A stretch of 44,521 nucleotides of DNA from NCBI GenBank assembly GCA_001786955.1, contig MFUM01000011.1, forward strand, positions 1 through 44,521, written 5' to 3'. The notes below the pieces were generated by a model. It was not told where the DNA came from. It searched no databases and worked only from the letters and a program-made list of their open reading frames with translations. Of this stretch, positions 23,277 through 31,356 are shown one piece after another (within the stretch, counting starts at the first letter, position 1; every line of letters begins with the position of its first letter). This DNA is from Candidatus Nomurabacteria bacterium RIFCSPHIGHO2_12_FULL_42_19. GTDB lineage: Bacteria; Patescibacteriota; Minisyncoccia; Phycocordibacterales; UBA9973. The translations under genes were made by a program, and so were the position numbers.

Positions 23277-24143
23277 TTATAATTTATATGTTCCCAAAAT
23301 TCCCCTGGGCTGGTAAAGCATTAAAAGAACCAGTAATAATCCATAAATACATTGCCTCATAAGCCCGGCAAATTCCGTTGGAAACCCGATAAAACGGAGT
23401 ATTTCAGGAATGATAACAAGAAACAACGCGCCAATTAACGCTCCGCGATTTCTTCCGATTCCTCCCAAAATAACCATTGCCCAGAGCAGGATAGATTCGT
23501 TTACCGTAAATAAATTTGGGTCAACAAAAGTGATATAACTGGCGAAAAGCACTCCACCCAAAGCTGAGAAAGCGGCACCAATAGTGAAAATCATTAATTT
23601 ATATCTGGATGTCTGATAACCGAAAATCTGGAGCGCGTCTTCGTCTTCACGAATGGCATTTAATGCGCGTCCGAATGAAGAGCGGGAGATTAGATACGAT
23701 ACTGTCACTACAATTATGAGAATAAAAATTGCCAAGACAACAAAGGTCATTGGCATATCCAAAGTAAATCCTAAAATATATGGTTTTGGAATTCCCGCTA
23801 TTCCAAAAGATCCGTTGGTAAATGTCTCCCAATTTTTTGCCACGGTGTTGAATATCATCAGGAAACCAAGCGTTGCAAGCATAAAATAATCGTCGCGAAA
23901 ACGGGCGAAACTGGCTCCGACCAGAAATGCAATAAGTCCGGCAATAATTGGCGCAATTAATAATATTGCCATAATGCTCCATCCGAATTTTGTCGCCAAA
24001 ATTGCCGCCACATAAGCTCCAATTCCATAGAAAGCGGCTCCGGCGATAGTGAGCAGACCGGTTCCGCCCATTACCAGATTTTGAGCCAAAGCCAAAATAC
24101 CATAAATAGAAAGAAGTATTAAAATGTGAAAAATATATTCCAT
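23277..24143 (-). CDS. livM: Branched-chain amino acid ABC transporter permease LivM
   Basis: 288 residues with about nine hydrophobic segments. The family phrases are present: QNLVMGGTGLLTIAGAAFYG, GASFARFRDDYFMLATLGF, the EAA-type loop GRALNAIREDEDALQIFGY, and ILGGIGRNRGALIGA. It pairs with LivH to form the membrane pore. Order and spacing (1 base after livH) fit a single transcript. Confidence 0.92.
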   Translation of the reverse strand: MEYIFHILILLSIYGILALAQNLVMGGTGLLTIAGAAFYGIGAYVAAILATKFGWSIMAILLIAPIIAGLIAFLVGASFARFRDDYFMLATLGFLMIFNTVAKNWETFTNGSFGIAGIPKPYILGFTLDMPMTFVVLAIFILIIVVTVSYLISRSSFGRALNAIREDEDALQIFGYQTSRYKLMIFTIGAAFSALGGVLFASYITFVDPNLFTVNESILLWAMVILGGIGRNRGALIGALFLVIIPEILRFIGFPTEFAGLMRQCIYGLLLVLLMLYQPRGILGTYKL

Positions 24144-24144
24144 A

Positions 24145-25011
24145 TTATCTTTTTAAAATTCCTTCCGGCCGAATCCAAAGCATGATAATAAGAATAACAA
24201 ATGGGACTGCTTGGACCCAGCTTCCGCCAAACACAACAATTGTCAATTGCTGGGCAATGGCGAGAATAAAGGCGCCCAAAATTCCGCCCCAAAAACTTTG
24301 CATTCCGCCGATTACCACAGCAACGATTGTCGGTAGCATATACAAAAAACCTGATGCCGGGATAATTCCAACATCCAGTCCTTCCAGTATTCCTCCCATG
24401 CCTGCCAGCATTCCTGAAAGGAAGAAAGTTTTTAATAGTATTTTATTTTTTGGAATTCCGACCAATTCGGCTACTTCACTATCGTCTTCAATCGCTCTTA
24501 CTGCTCGGCCGAAGCGTGTCTTATAACGCACATACGCCAGAGACAAAATAATTATAGGAATAGAAATTAAACCGCCAACAATTTGAACGGTATTTAATGT
24601 CGCGCCAAATATATTTACAACATCAATATCACTTAAATGGCGGGTAACAATCGTCGCTTGACTGCCGAAAATCATGCCTAAAATTGCCGAAGTCGCGGTA
24701 AGGAGTCCGAAAGAAACTATTAAAAGAACTAAATTTTTTGCTTTTCTTTCTATTAATATTTTAAATATAAACTTATAAGCCAGAAGCAAATATAAGCCAG
24801 AAGCAGTGAGGCTTAATAAAAGAGAGGGAAGAAATGCAATATTTTGCATTCGATAAAACAAAAACATAACATAGCCTCCGACTAGAAATGCTCCGCCGTA
24901 AGAGATATTGAAAAATTTTACACTGCGTAAAGTAAATCCAAAACCCGTTGCCAGCAAAGAATACAACATTCCGGTCGAAATTGTGTAGAGAATTAACTGA
25001 AAAAATTCCAT
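24145..25011 (-). CDS. livH: Branched-chain amino acid ABC transporter permease LivH
   Basis: 288 residues, about eight membrane segments. Typical LivH phrases are GMLYSLLATGFGFTLRSVKFFNISYGG, shortened here to its key GxxYSLLA and FxFNISYG parts, the EAA loop GRAVRAIEDDSEVAELVGI, and VVIGGMQSFWGGILGAF. It starts 48 bases after livK. The ligand is inferred from family; related transporters also carry urea or other amides. Confidence 0.92.
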   Translation of the reverse strand: MEFFQLILYTISTGMLYSLLATGFGFTLRSVKFFNISYGGAFLVGGYVMFLFYRMQNIAFLPSLLLSLTASGLYLLLAYKFIFKILIERKAKNLVLLIVSFGLLTATSAILGMIFGSQATIVTRHLSDIDVVNIFGATLNTVQIVGGLISIPIIILSLAYVRYKTRFGRAVRAIEDDSEVAELVGIPKNKILLKTFFLSGMLAGMGGILEGLDVGIIPASGFLYMLPTIVAVVIGGMQSFWGGILGAFILAIAQQLTIVVFGGSWVQAVPFVILIIMLWIRPEGILKR

Positions 25012-25059
25012 ACAACAAGTATATCAAAAATTACTAAAACAAAGATTTTTGGCTGATAA

Positions 25060-26190
25060 CTACTGGGCCGATTCTGCCGCTTTTCCATCTTTGACAACTT
25101 TCACAATATAAGCGGCTGAAACAGGGTCGCCATTGGCATCAAATGTCATTGTCTTGGCCGAGACGCCGCCGGTATAATCTGTCTTATATAATGCATCCTT
25201 GATAGCAGTTCCATCGGTAGAATTTGCGCGGGTTATCGCATCAGCCAGGATTTTTAACCCGTCATATGCGTAATTTGAACAGTAGATAAGGTCGTCTTTT
25301 CCAAGCTTTGCTTTCATTTTTGCCTTGAAATCAACACTGGAATTTGATCCCACAATAGTATACATCGCGCCATTACCCAATGTTCCCAATTCACTCCAAA
25401 CTTTTGTATCATCCCAGGCATCGGCCCCAAAGAATTGTGTTTTAATGCCGAGGTCGCGTGCTTGCTTAAGGCCGGCAATAGCCGGGTCCGTGTAACTTAC
25501 AAAATAAACCGCATCGGAATTTTTTGCTTTGATTTTAACGAGCTGGCTTTTTAAATCTTTCGTAGAGGGTTCAAATGAATCGGTTAAGGTAATCGTTCCA
25601 CCTGCTTTGGTAAATGCATCAGTGAACGCTTTATTCAAGCCATCACCATAATCATCTTTACTGGTAAGCAGAGCCACATTTTTTTTACCAGCTTTTATTA
25701 GATATTCCGCTGCATATTTAGCCTGAAAAAGATCTGATGGAACATTTCTAAAAATATAATCCCCGGCTTGGCTGATTGTCGGGTTGGTTGAGCAATAAGA
25801 AAGCTGGGGAATTTTTGCCGCTTCGGCTACTGGCGTCGCGCCTAGGGTCGCCCCCGAACAGGCGCCGCCCAAGACCGCCATAACTTTATCGGCATTAATC
25901 AGTTTTGATATTGCATTGGCGGCCGTCGCGCCGTTGCAGGCATCGTCTTCGTAGACCACTTCCAGCTTTTTACCGAGCACGCCGCCGGCGTTATTGATTT
26001 CATCAACCGCAATCGCTACCGCCGCCTGTGCATTTTGTCCCAAGTTGGCCGTGTCTCCGGAAAGCGGTCCCATAAAACCAATTTTTATAGTATCGGAATC
26101 GGTATCACTGTTCTTTGATATTGAAATTATTCCCCAAATGACAAGAACTAGAACTATTACCCACACAATAATTTTTCCTGTTGTATTCAT
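25060..26190 (-). CDS. livK: Branched-chain amino acid-type substrate-binding protein LivK
   Basis: 376 residues. Periplasmic-binding fold type I: IKIGFMGPLSGDTANLGQ, AVDEINNAGGVLGKKLEVVYEDDACN, then AVLGGACSGATLGATPVAEA and SYTDPAIAGLKQARDLG. Unlike most homologues it has no lipobox Cys. Residues 8-26 (IIVWVIVLVLVIWGIISIS) look like an uncleaved membrane anchor, so it is probably tethered outside the single membrane. It is the first gene of the liv operon, so it sets ligand specificity. Two Cys in the ligand domain (DDACNG, GGACSG) may form a disulfide. The leader carries a hairpin and a short motif shared with xth and pnp. Confidence 0.9.
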   Translation of the reverse strand: MNTTGKIIVWVIVLVLVIWGIISISKNSDTDSDTIKIGFMGPLSGDTANLGQNAQAAVAIAVDEINNAGGVLGKKLEVVYEDDACNGATAANAISKLINADKVMAVLGGACSGATLGATPVAEAAKIPQLSYCSTNPTISQAGDYIFRNVPSDLFQAKYAAEYLIKAGKKNVALLTSKDDYGDGLNKAFTDAFTKAGGTITLTDSFEPSTKDLKSQLVKIKAKNSDAVYFVSYTDPAIAGLKQARDLGIKTQFFGADAWDDTKVWSELGTLGNGAMYTIVGSNSSVDFKAKMKAKLGKDDLIYCSNYAYDGLKILADAITRANSTDGTAIKDALYKTDYTGGVSAKTMTFDANGDPVSAAYIVKVVKDGKAAESAQ

Positions 26191-26453
26191 CCCGTTTAAA
26201 AATCATGCCATCCGTACATATATTAATATATAAAGACAGCTGATTATTGTTATTTTTTAATAATACTTTCCCGTTTTGTGAATTTCTAACGGGATTCATA
26301 TACATATAGATATTATCAAATAAAAATAAATTGTCAAATATTTTAGTCAATATATGTGTTAATAACTCTTTTAATATATCTATTAAAACAGGAAGTATAT
26401 TTTTTGTGGAAAACTATTGACACAAATATATTAAATGATATATACTTATTTTT
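26191..26453. promoter_or_regulatory. Divergent promoter region between livK and the TrmB-type regulator
   Basis: Minus strand: TTGACA (26332-26337), 16 bases, TAATAT (26310-26315), giving a livK leader of about 110 bases with the CCCGTT...AACGGG hairpin (26270-26293). Plus strand: TTGACA (about 26417), 18 bases, TATACT, then ATG 7 bases later. AATATATGTGTTAATA (near 26350) and its near inverted copy AATATATTTGTGTCAATA (minus strand near 26430) could be the operator. Confidence 0.6.
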
Positions 26454-27248
26454 ATGATTCGCACTCAAAAACCAGAGCACCTGCACCTTGAGCAGACACT
26501 CACCGAAATAGGGCTTTCCAGCAAAGAAGCGGGAGTCTACATTGCCTTGCTTTTGCTTGGTCACGGCACTGTCTCGCAGATTTCCCGCCGGGCAGGCATT
26601 AACCGGACTACCGGATATGACATTCTCGATTCACTCTTGGCAAAAGGGCTTGTAAGCATTTCCGGCAAAGAACCGAAACAAGAATACACCGCCGAGTCGC
26701 CGGAAAATCTGAATAAATTTATCTCCGAAGATATTAAGAGAAAAAATGATGTATTAAAGAAAACCGAAGAACTTATCCCGGAATTAAAATCAATCCACAA
26801 CATAAAAGACCGGCCGCGGGTATTTTTCTATGAAGGCAGGGAGGGACTTGAAAAAGTTTATGAGGATACCCTTACTTCTACTGAACCGATCAGAGCATAT
26901 GCGAATGTCGCTTATATGGATGCAGGGTTGCCGGGATATTTCCCAGACTACTTTAAAAGACGAACAAAAAAAGGAATATTTATCCGCGGCATTGGCCCGA
27001 GAACGGAAGACAATCTTAATTTAGCCAAGCGCAATGTTGAAGAAATGCGCGAAACAGCTTTAGTCCCCAAAGATAAATACGACTTTGTCCCGGAAATAAA
27101 TATCTACGACAATAAAGTAATGATTGCTTCCTGGCGCGAACAGCTCGGCATAATTATTGAAAGCACCGAAATTGCCGAAGCGATGAAAGTAATTTACGAG
27201 CTTGCCTGGGCGGAAGCCAAAAGATTGGACAACACCCGGCCTCTATAA
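26454..27248 (+). CDS. TrmB-family transcriptional regulator
   Basis: 264 residues. The N-terminal winged helix is typical of TrmB: TEIGLSSKEAGVYIALLLLG, then HGTVSQISRRAGINRTTGYD, then LLAKGLVSISGKE. A coiled-coil linker (about 80-110) and a C-terminal sensor-like domain follow (RVFFYEGREGLEKVYEDTL). It is divergent from livK, so control of amino acid import is the natural inference; autoregulation is likely because its promoter overlaps the shared gap. Many TrmB proteins sense sugars, but the ligand here is unknown. The message looks leaderless (ATG 7 bases after TATACT). It ends overlapping the tail of the convergent small gene by a few bases. Confidence 0.85.
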   Translation: MIRTQKPEHLHLEQTLTEIGLSSKEAGVYIALLLLGHGTVSQISRRAGINRTTGYDILDSLLAKGLVSISGKEPKQEYTAESPENLNKFISEDIKRKNDVLKKTEELIPELKSIHNIKDRPRVFFYEGREGLEKVYEDTLTSTEPIRAYANVAYMDAGLPGYFPDYFKRRTKKGIFIRGIGPRTEDNLNLAKRNVEEMRETALVPKDKYDFVPEINIYDNKVMIASWREQLGIIIESTEIAEAMKVIYELAWAEAKRLDNTRPL

Positions 27249-27605
27249 TTCCGGGTCGTGGATTAACACATCCTTGGCGTCATTTTTTGCAGCTTGTATT
27301 TCCTCGTCAGTCAATTCTAGTCCTTCCTCTTTGGCAAATTTAATAAGTTCCGCAGATTTTTTATTTTTTAATTTCTTTTCATACTCTGCGACTTCGGCAA
27401 TCAGAGGTTCAATATCATCTTCCGGGTCGGCCTTCATGGCCTGTTCAACAGAATGCCTTTGATAACTTTCATAGAAAGGAAATTTTTTCTCCAATATCGT
27501 TCTGCGCAGCATTATAAGGAAATATTTTTGAAATATCGGGCTGCTCTCCGACAGCCGGTCTGGTTTTCCGAAGGAAGGACGCCTGATTTGTTCCCAAATA
27601 CTCAT
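27243..27605 (-). CDS. Small uncharacterised acidic protein
   Basis: 120 residues, not recognised. No signal peptide or membrane helix. The C-terminal half is strongly helical and charged (EPLIAEVAEYEKKLKNKKSA), with an acidic end (IHDPEL). The first half (MSIWEQIRRPSFGKPDRLSE) is basic. It follows the TMEM175-like gene by 12 bases on the same strand and probably shares its message. Length and codon use look like a real gene, but no function can be given. Confidence 0.6.
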   Translation of the reverse strand: MSIWEQIRRPSFGKPDRLSESSPIFQKYFLIMLRRTILEKKFPFYESYQRHSVEQAMKADPEDDIEPLIAEVAEYEKKLKNKKSAELIKFAKEEGLELTDEEIQAAKNDAKDVLIHDPEL

Positions 27606-27617
27606 AGATTTTTTAAT

Positions 27618-28280
27618 CTAATCGGCAAAATGGCCTTTAGTGTCGCTGCCGAATAGGAAGCCATGAATTGTTTTCATGATATTTTCAAAAAGGCGGGTGC
27701 TGTAGGAAGACAAGTTAAAAATTACCGCCAGGGTAAATAAAGACAAAGAAATTTTTATGCTCCAAAAAGAGAGCGGGATAGCAATCAGCGCGAAAACTAC
27801 CGGGACTAAAGTGCGGATGGTGCTGCCGCGGATTTCTCTTCTGCTTATTTCCGGATTTTTTATATGCTCGGAATACAAGACATATCTGCGCATCCAATAC
27901 AGTGTAAGGCCGATTAGGATTGTATGTGTTCCGAAGATTATTATTGATAATTCATTTTTACTATATTGGCCAAGAATGCTGGCGGAAAAAGGCACCAAGC
28001 TTATTAGCATAAAGAATAATGCATTTATGTTAGTCAGCAGAGAGTCCACATTTTTCGCGTAAATAGAAACAAAAAAGTGGTGCGCTCGCCAATAGGTGAA
28101 GAGCATGGCAAAACTCAAAACATAACTTAGAAAAAGAGGAAGCAGATTTTTTATTTGGAGCCAGAGACCCATATTGTCTATTGGTCCCCAGATGACTGGC
28201 ATTTTGATATCAAAAACGAGAATCGTCATAACGATGGCGAAAATCCCGTCGGCGAGCTGGTCTAATCTTGTGTGGTTCAT
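27618..28280 (-). CDS. TMEM175/DUF1211-family potassium channel-like membrane protein
   Basis: 220 residues from ATG 28280, about six membrane segments. The start carries the family motif RLDQLADGIFAIVMTILVFDI (usually RxxxFSDGVFAIaiTLLVLdI), the selectivity helix of bacterial TMEM175 potassium channels. LSYVLSFAMLFTYWRAHH matches the second conserved helix. TATAAT lies 6 bases before the ATG, so it should be transcribed separately from xth and be leaderless. A longer frame to 28436 would run through a structured repeat and is rejected. Confidence 0.85.
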   Translation of the reverse strand: MNHTRLDQLADGIFAIVMTILVFDIKMPVIWGPIDNMGLWLQIKNLLPLFLSYVLSFAMLFTYWRAHHFFVSIYAKNVDSLLTNINALFFMLISLVPFSASILGQYSKNELSIIIFGTHTILIGLTLYWMRRYVLYSEHIKNPEISRREIRGSTIRTLVPVVFALIAIPLSFWSIKISLSLFTLAVIFNLSSYSTRLFENIMKTIHGFLFGSDTKGHFAD

Positions 28281-28300
28281 GCGTCTATTATAACATAGCA

Positions 28301-28406
28301 ACTCTTGAAATAAAGTTTTCTTCGGTACAGATTTTTTGAAGCTTAAAAAATCCTGAAATTTTCGCGCCGTCGCGCTCAAAACCCCTGCGAAAACTATTTC
28401 AAGAGT
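28301..28406 (-). repeat. Three-way-junction element between xth and the TMEM175-like gene
   Basis: An outer stem of 18 pairs with a two-base bulge: ACTCTTGAAATAAAGTTTTC (28301-28320) with GAAAACTATTTCAAGAGT (28389-28406). Inside are a near-perfect ATTTTTTGAAGCTTAAAAAAT hairpin and GCGC-CGTC-GCGC (28364-28375), flanked by TC on both sides (GA on the minus strand). It starts 5 bases after the xth stop and may serve as its 3' end. Confidence 0.75.
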
Positions 28407-28411
28407 TTTTA

Positions 28412-29176
28412 TTAAATTTCCAGCCAAATCGGGCAATGATCGGAGCCGTAATAGTCGGAAAGCATGCCGGCATTTTTAATTTGAGGTATTAATTTTTTAT
28501 CGGCAAAAAAATAATCAATCCGCCAGCCGACATTCCGGTCCCGGGCGCGGGTTTTCATATCCCAATAGGTATAAACATCTTTTTTCTCCGGATTTAAATT
28601 TCTCCATACGTCTATAAAATTATTTTTTACAACTTTGTCAATCCAGGCGCGTTCTACCGGCAAAAAGCCGGTGTTTTCCTCATTTTCTTTCGGACGGGCA
28701 AGGTCAATGGCTTCGTGGGCAGTGTTCACATCTCCGCAGAAAATCACATTTTCGCCGTTTTTGCGGAGCTTGATGATGAATTTTAAAAAAGCATCATAAA
28801 ATTCCAATTTATATTTCAATCTCTCGGAGCCTTGGCCGCCATTTGGAAAATAGCAGTTTATAATAGTGAAATTTTTATATTTGGCGCCGATTAATCTACC
28901 TTCATCGTCTAATTTTTTCACTCCCATTCCGTAGAAAACTTCTCTTGGTTTTTTTTTCGTGTAAATTGCCACTCCGCTGTAGCCCTTTTTAATTTTCGGA
29001 CAAGAAAAATAAGAAAAATATCCGGAAACATTTCGCACCTCCTCCGGCAACTGTTCCGGCATTGCTTTTGTTTCCTGCAAGCACAAGATATCAGGCTTCT
29101 CTTTAAATAGGGGAGTGAAAAATCCCTGTTTCGCCGTCGCCCGTAGACCATTCGTATTCCAAGAAATTATTTTCAT
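28412..29176 (-). CDS. xth: Exodeoxyribonuclease III / AP endonuclease
   Basis: 254 residues from ATG 29176 (MKIISWNTNGLRA, the classic family start). It cuts DNA 5' of abasic sites and degrades 3' ends in base excision repair. Visible: catalytic Glu in ILCLQETKA, Tyr/Asp in the CGDVNTAHEAIDL segment, W-R-IDYFFAD and the closing SDHCPIWLEI with the catalytic His. An in-frame ATG at 29209 would add MTVALHDFAKS, coded by a motif also found before pnp and livK; I treat this as leader. Confidence 0.93.
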   Translation of the reverse strand: MKIISWNTNGLRATAKQGFFTPLFKEKPDILCLQETKAMPEQLPEEVRNVSGYFSYFSCPKIKKGYSGVAIYTKKKPREVFYGMGVKKLDDEGRLIGAKYKNFTIINCYFPNGGQGSERLKYKLEFYDAFLKFIIKLRKNGENVIFCGDVNTAHEAIDLARPKENEENTGFLPVERAWIDKVVKNNFIDVWRNLNPEKKDVYTYWDMKTRARDRNVGWRIDYFFADKKLIPQIKNAGMLSDYYGSDHCPIWLEI

Positions 29177-29220
29177 TGATTTTGCGAAATCATGCAGCGC
29201 AACCGTCATCTTAGCGCTGC

Positions 29221-30168
29221 TTAACCCTTATTATGGTATTTTTTGTGTATATCGCGCAAATGTTTGTCGGTCACATGGGTATAAATCTGGGTGGTGCTGA
29301 TACTGGAATGTCCAAGCATCGACTGCACGGAACGGAGATCCGCGCCGTTGGACAGGAGGTCGGTGGCGAACATATGCCGGAGAACATGCGGGGTAACTTT
29401 CTTGGAAATTCCCGCTTTGATGGCGTGAGTCTTTACAATACGCTCGATTGATCTTTTGTTGAGTGGTCCCTTGTCCATTTTCTCTCCGCTGATATTCTTG
29501 CCCGTCGAAGCTTTAGCGAAGGCGGGGCCGACCTGCACGAAAAGGCTATCGCTCATGTCTCTTCGTGCGCCTAAATATCTTCTCACGGCATTTTTTGCAG
29601 CATCCGAAAGAAAAACAACCCGCACTTTTCCGCCCTTGCCACGGATCGAAAGTTCATCGGCACTTAAATCTATGTCGGCCGTCAGGGATGCCAGCTCGGC
29701 CACGCGCAGTCCGGTGGAAAAAAGGAGCTCCAGGATGGCTTTGTCCCGCAGGTCTCTCAAGTCTGCGCTTTTCGGAGACTCTAATAATCGTTTTAATTCC
29801 GCGTGGGTTATGAGGTCGAGCGATCTTTCACCGACTTTTGCCAGTTCAATTCGTTCCGCCGACATTGATTTTATATTTTGTCGGGCCAAATACTTTAAAA
29901 AAGCGCGGATTGCAATCAAATAATAATTTTGAGTTTTTTTGGAAAGTGTTTCTCCTTTGTCTTTATGATGACCGGTGGATTGCCGGTTGAGCCAGAGACG
30001 GAATTCGCGGATGGAAGCATCAGTGATTCCCGCCGGGCTGTCCAGCTTTATAAAATTCAAAAAAACAGACAAGTAGTGGTCATAATTCTCTACCGTCTTC
30101 AACGCCCGGCCTTTTTCTATTTCCGTGTATTCCAAAAATTGAGTTTTGAGCTGTTTGAGCGATGCCAT
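29221..30168 (-). CDS. xerC: Xer-type tyrosine recombinase
   Basis: 315 residues. N-terminal SAM-like core-binding domain (LKTQFLEYTEIEKGRALKTV) and C-terminal catalytic domain with Arg in LFSTGLRVAELASL, HxxR in TPHVLRHMFATDLL, the second His in LGHSSISTTQIYTHV and the nucleophile Tyr therein. Such enzymes resolve chromosome dimers at dif; XerC, XerD and single-Xer types cannot be told apart here. Residues about 213-223 (AFAKASTGK) are an extra peptide from a GC-rich palindrome between catalytic motifs. TATAAT lies 6 bases before the ATG. No dif-like site was spotted nearby. Confidence 0.9.
   Translation of the reverse strand: MASLKQLKTQFLEYTEIEKGRALKTVENYDHYLSVFLNFIKLDSPAGITDASIREFRLWLNRQSTGHHKDKGETLSKKTQNYYLIAIRAFLKYLARQNIKSMSAERIELAKVGERSLDLITHAELKRLLESPKSADLRDLRDKAILELLFSTGLRVAELASLTADIDLSADELSIRGKGGKVRVVFLSDAAKNAVRRYLGARRDMSDSLFVQVGPAFAKASTGKNISGEKMDKGPLNKRSIERIVKTHAIKAGISKKVTPHVLRHMFATDLLSNGADLRSVQSMLGHSSISTTQIYTHVTDKHLRDIHKKYHNKG
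29499..29528 (-). repeat. Palindromic repeat inside xerC coding for AFAKASTGK
   Basis: CCCGTCGAAGCTTTAGCGAAGGCGGGG: a CTTCG/CGAAG-type palindrome with CCCG and CGGGG ends. In-frame AFAKAS(T/A)GK peptides are something I recall from many CPR proteins. Confidence 0.6.
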
Positions 30169-30235
30169 AACTCTATTATACCATGTCGCACAATATAGGT
30201 TGCAATTTTAAGGGTTTTATGCTACTATAACAGAC

Positions 30236-30499
30236 ATGTTAGCAAGCAAAAAAAAGCAGGCGGTTATAAAGAAAAACCGGATTCATGAGACGGATACAGG
30301 CTCTCCGGAAGTGCAGGTGGCTGTTTTATCCACACAAATCGACGCTTTGGCCAAGCATTTAAAAAAGCATAAAAAAGACAATCATTCCCGCCGGGGGCTC
30401 ATCAAGATGGTGGCCGACAGGCGCACTCATTTGAAATATTTGGAACGCAAAAGCAAGCCTCGCTATGCTGCGCTAATGAAGAAAATGGAACTTGTGTAA
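30236..30499 (+). CDS. rpsO: 30S ribosomal protein S15
   Basis: 87 residues, the standard length. Binds 16S rRNA helices 20-22 early in assembly. The signature is visible: HETDTGSPEVQVA, then LTKHLKKHKKDNHSRRGLI-like text and RRTHLKYLERK. TACTAT is centred about 10 bases before the ATG (TTGCAA 17 bases further up), so it is probably leaderless. It precedes pnp, a neighbour order common in bacteria, here with one gene between. It is divergent from xerC, 67 bases away. Confidence 0.96.
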   Translation: MLASKKKQAVIKKNRIHETDTGSPEVQVAVLSTQIDALAKHLKKHKKDNHSRRGLIKMVADRRTHLKYLERKSKPRYAALMKKMELV

Positions 30500-30528
30500 A
30501 TTTATTTAATTTTCGCAAAAAATGTCTC

Positions 30529-30601
30529 TAAAAACGCACGCATAAAATTCTACTGAATTTTTGCTCAAGACTCAGCTCGCCAGCTTCCGTAGTCGTTTTT
30601 A
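30529..30601 (-). repeat. Three-way-junction element between rpsO and the NYN gene
   Basis: Outer stem TAAAAACG (30529-30536) with CGTTTTTA (30594-30601). Hairpin AAAATTC-TACT-GAATTTT lies at 30544-30561, and AGCT-CGCC-AGCT (30574-30585) is flanked by TC on both sides. On the minus strand the loops are AGTA and GGCG, with tandem GA, as in the other copies. Its putative functional strand is opposite to rpsO. Confidence 0.65.
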
Positions 30602-30628
30602 TAAACATTCTTTGCTACAATATATACA

Positions 30629-31138
30629 ATGACAGTTATAAAACATAAAGAACAAAGAGTTGGAGTTTTTATTGATACGCAAAATTTATATCACTCGGCG
30701 CGCAACTTATATCAAGCGCGGGTAAATTTCGGCGCGGTTTTGAAGGATGCGGTGGCGGGCAGGAAGCTGGTCCGCGCAGTGGCCTATGTCATCACGACCG
30801 AAGCGGGGGACGAGAAAAATTTCTTTGAGGCACTGGCCAAGCTCGGCATTGAAACCAAAACGAAGGACTTGCAAATTTTTGCCGGTGGAGCCAAAAAGGC
30901 GGACTGGGATGTGGGGCTGGCGGTGGATGCGATTAAAATGTCACCCCGGCTGGATTCAGTAGTGATAGTCTCCGGAGACGGGGATTTTGTGCCTTTGGTG
31001 GAGTATTTACAAACAATTGGCGTGCAGGTTGAAGTTGTTTCTTTCGGCAAATCAACTTCCGGCAAACTACGGGAAGCGGTGGACGACTTCGTGGACTTGT
31101 CCGCTTTTCCTAAAAAATATCTAATCGGAATAAGATAG
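30629..31138 (+). CDS. NYN-domain (LabA/DUF88-like) putative ribonuclease
   Basis: 169 residues. The NYN domain is a PIN-like RNase fold. Conserved acidic residues are visible in VGVFIDTQNLYHSARNL (Asp-x-x-Asn), KADWDVGLAVDAI and VIVSGDGDFVPLVEYL, followed by the usual GVQVEVVSFG strand. The cellular target is unknown; the position between rpsO and pnp suggests RNA turnover, which is only an inference from context. A TACAAT/TATATA stretch just before the ATG suggests a very short leader. The structured repeat upstream separates it from rpsO. Confidence 0.85.
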   Translation: MTVIKHKEQRVGVFIDTQNLYHSARNLYQARVNFGAVLKDAVAGRKLVRAVAYVITTEAGDEKNFFEALAKLGIETKTKDLQIFAGGAKKADWDVGLAVDAIKMSPRLDSVVIVSGDGDFVPLVEYLQTIGVQVEVVSFGKSTSGKLREAVDDFVDLSAFPKKYLIGIR

Positions 31139-31356
31139 TTTTTGCATTTTAACCCAGAAGTGCTAGTCTATATAAGTAATTACTAGTCCCGACGTAAAGT
31201 CGGGACCCCGATCTGAAAACGTCGGGGTTAATCGGTTCGCGTTCGGACATATAGTAGTGTTCTGTTAATCAAGAACAATACTCCAGTCTGGATACGAACT
31301 CTGAAGTGTGCCACGCTAAAATGGACGATTACGCGGCATGATTTCGCAAAATCAAA
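31139..31356 (+). promoter_or_regulatory. Leader region of pnp with stacked hairpins
   Basis: GTCCCGAC-GTAAA-GTCGGGAC (31186-31206) is followed directly by CCCCGA...TCGGGG (31206-31227), then GTTCT...AGAAC. Next to the start is GCCACGC-TAAAATGGACGATT-ACGCGGC with ATGATTTCGCAAAATCA, nearly the same as before xth. pnp leaders are classic sites of autoregulation through a hairpin; whether that applies here is unknown. A short ATG frame (MDDYAA) ends before the pnp start. Confidence 0.5.

Noticed and set aside
28281-28436. N-terminal extension of the TMEM175-like protein
   Set aside because: It would run through the three-way-junction repeat and into xth; the family motif starts right after ATG 28280.
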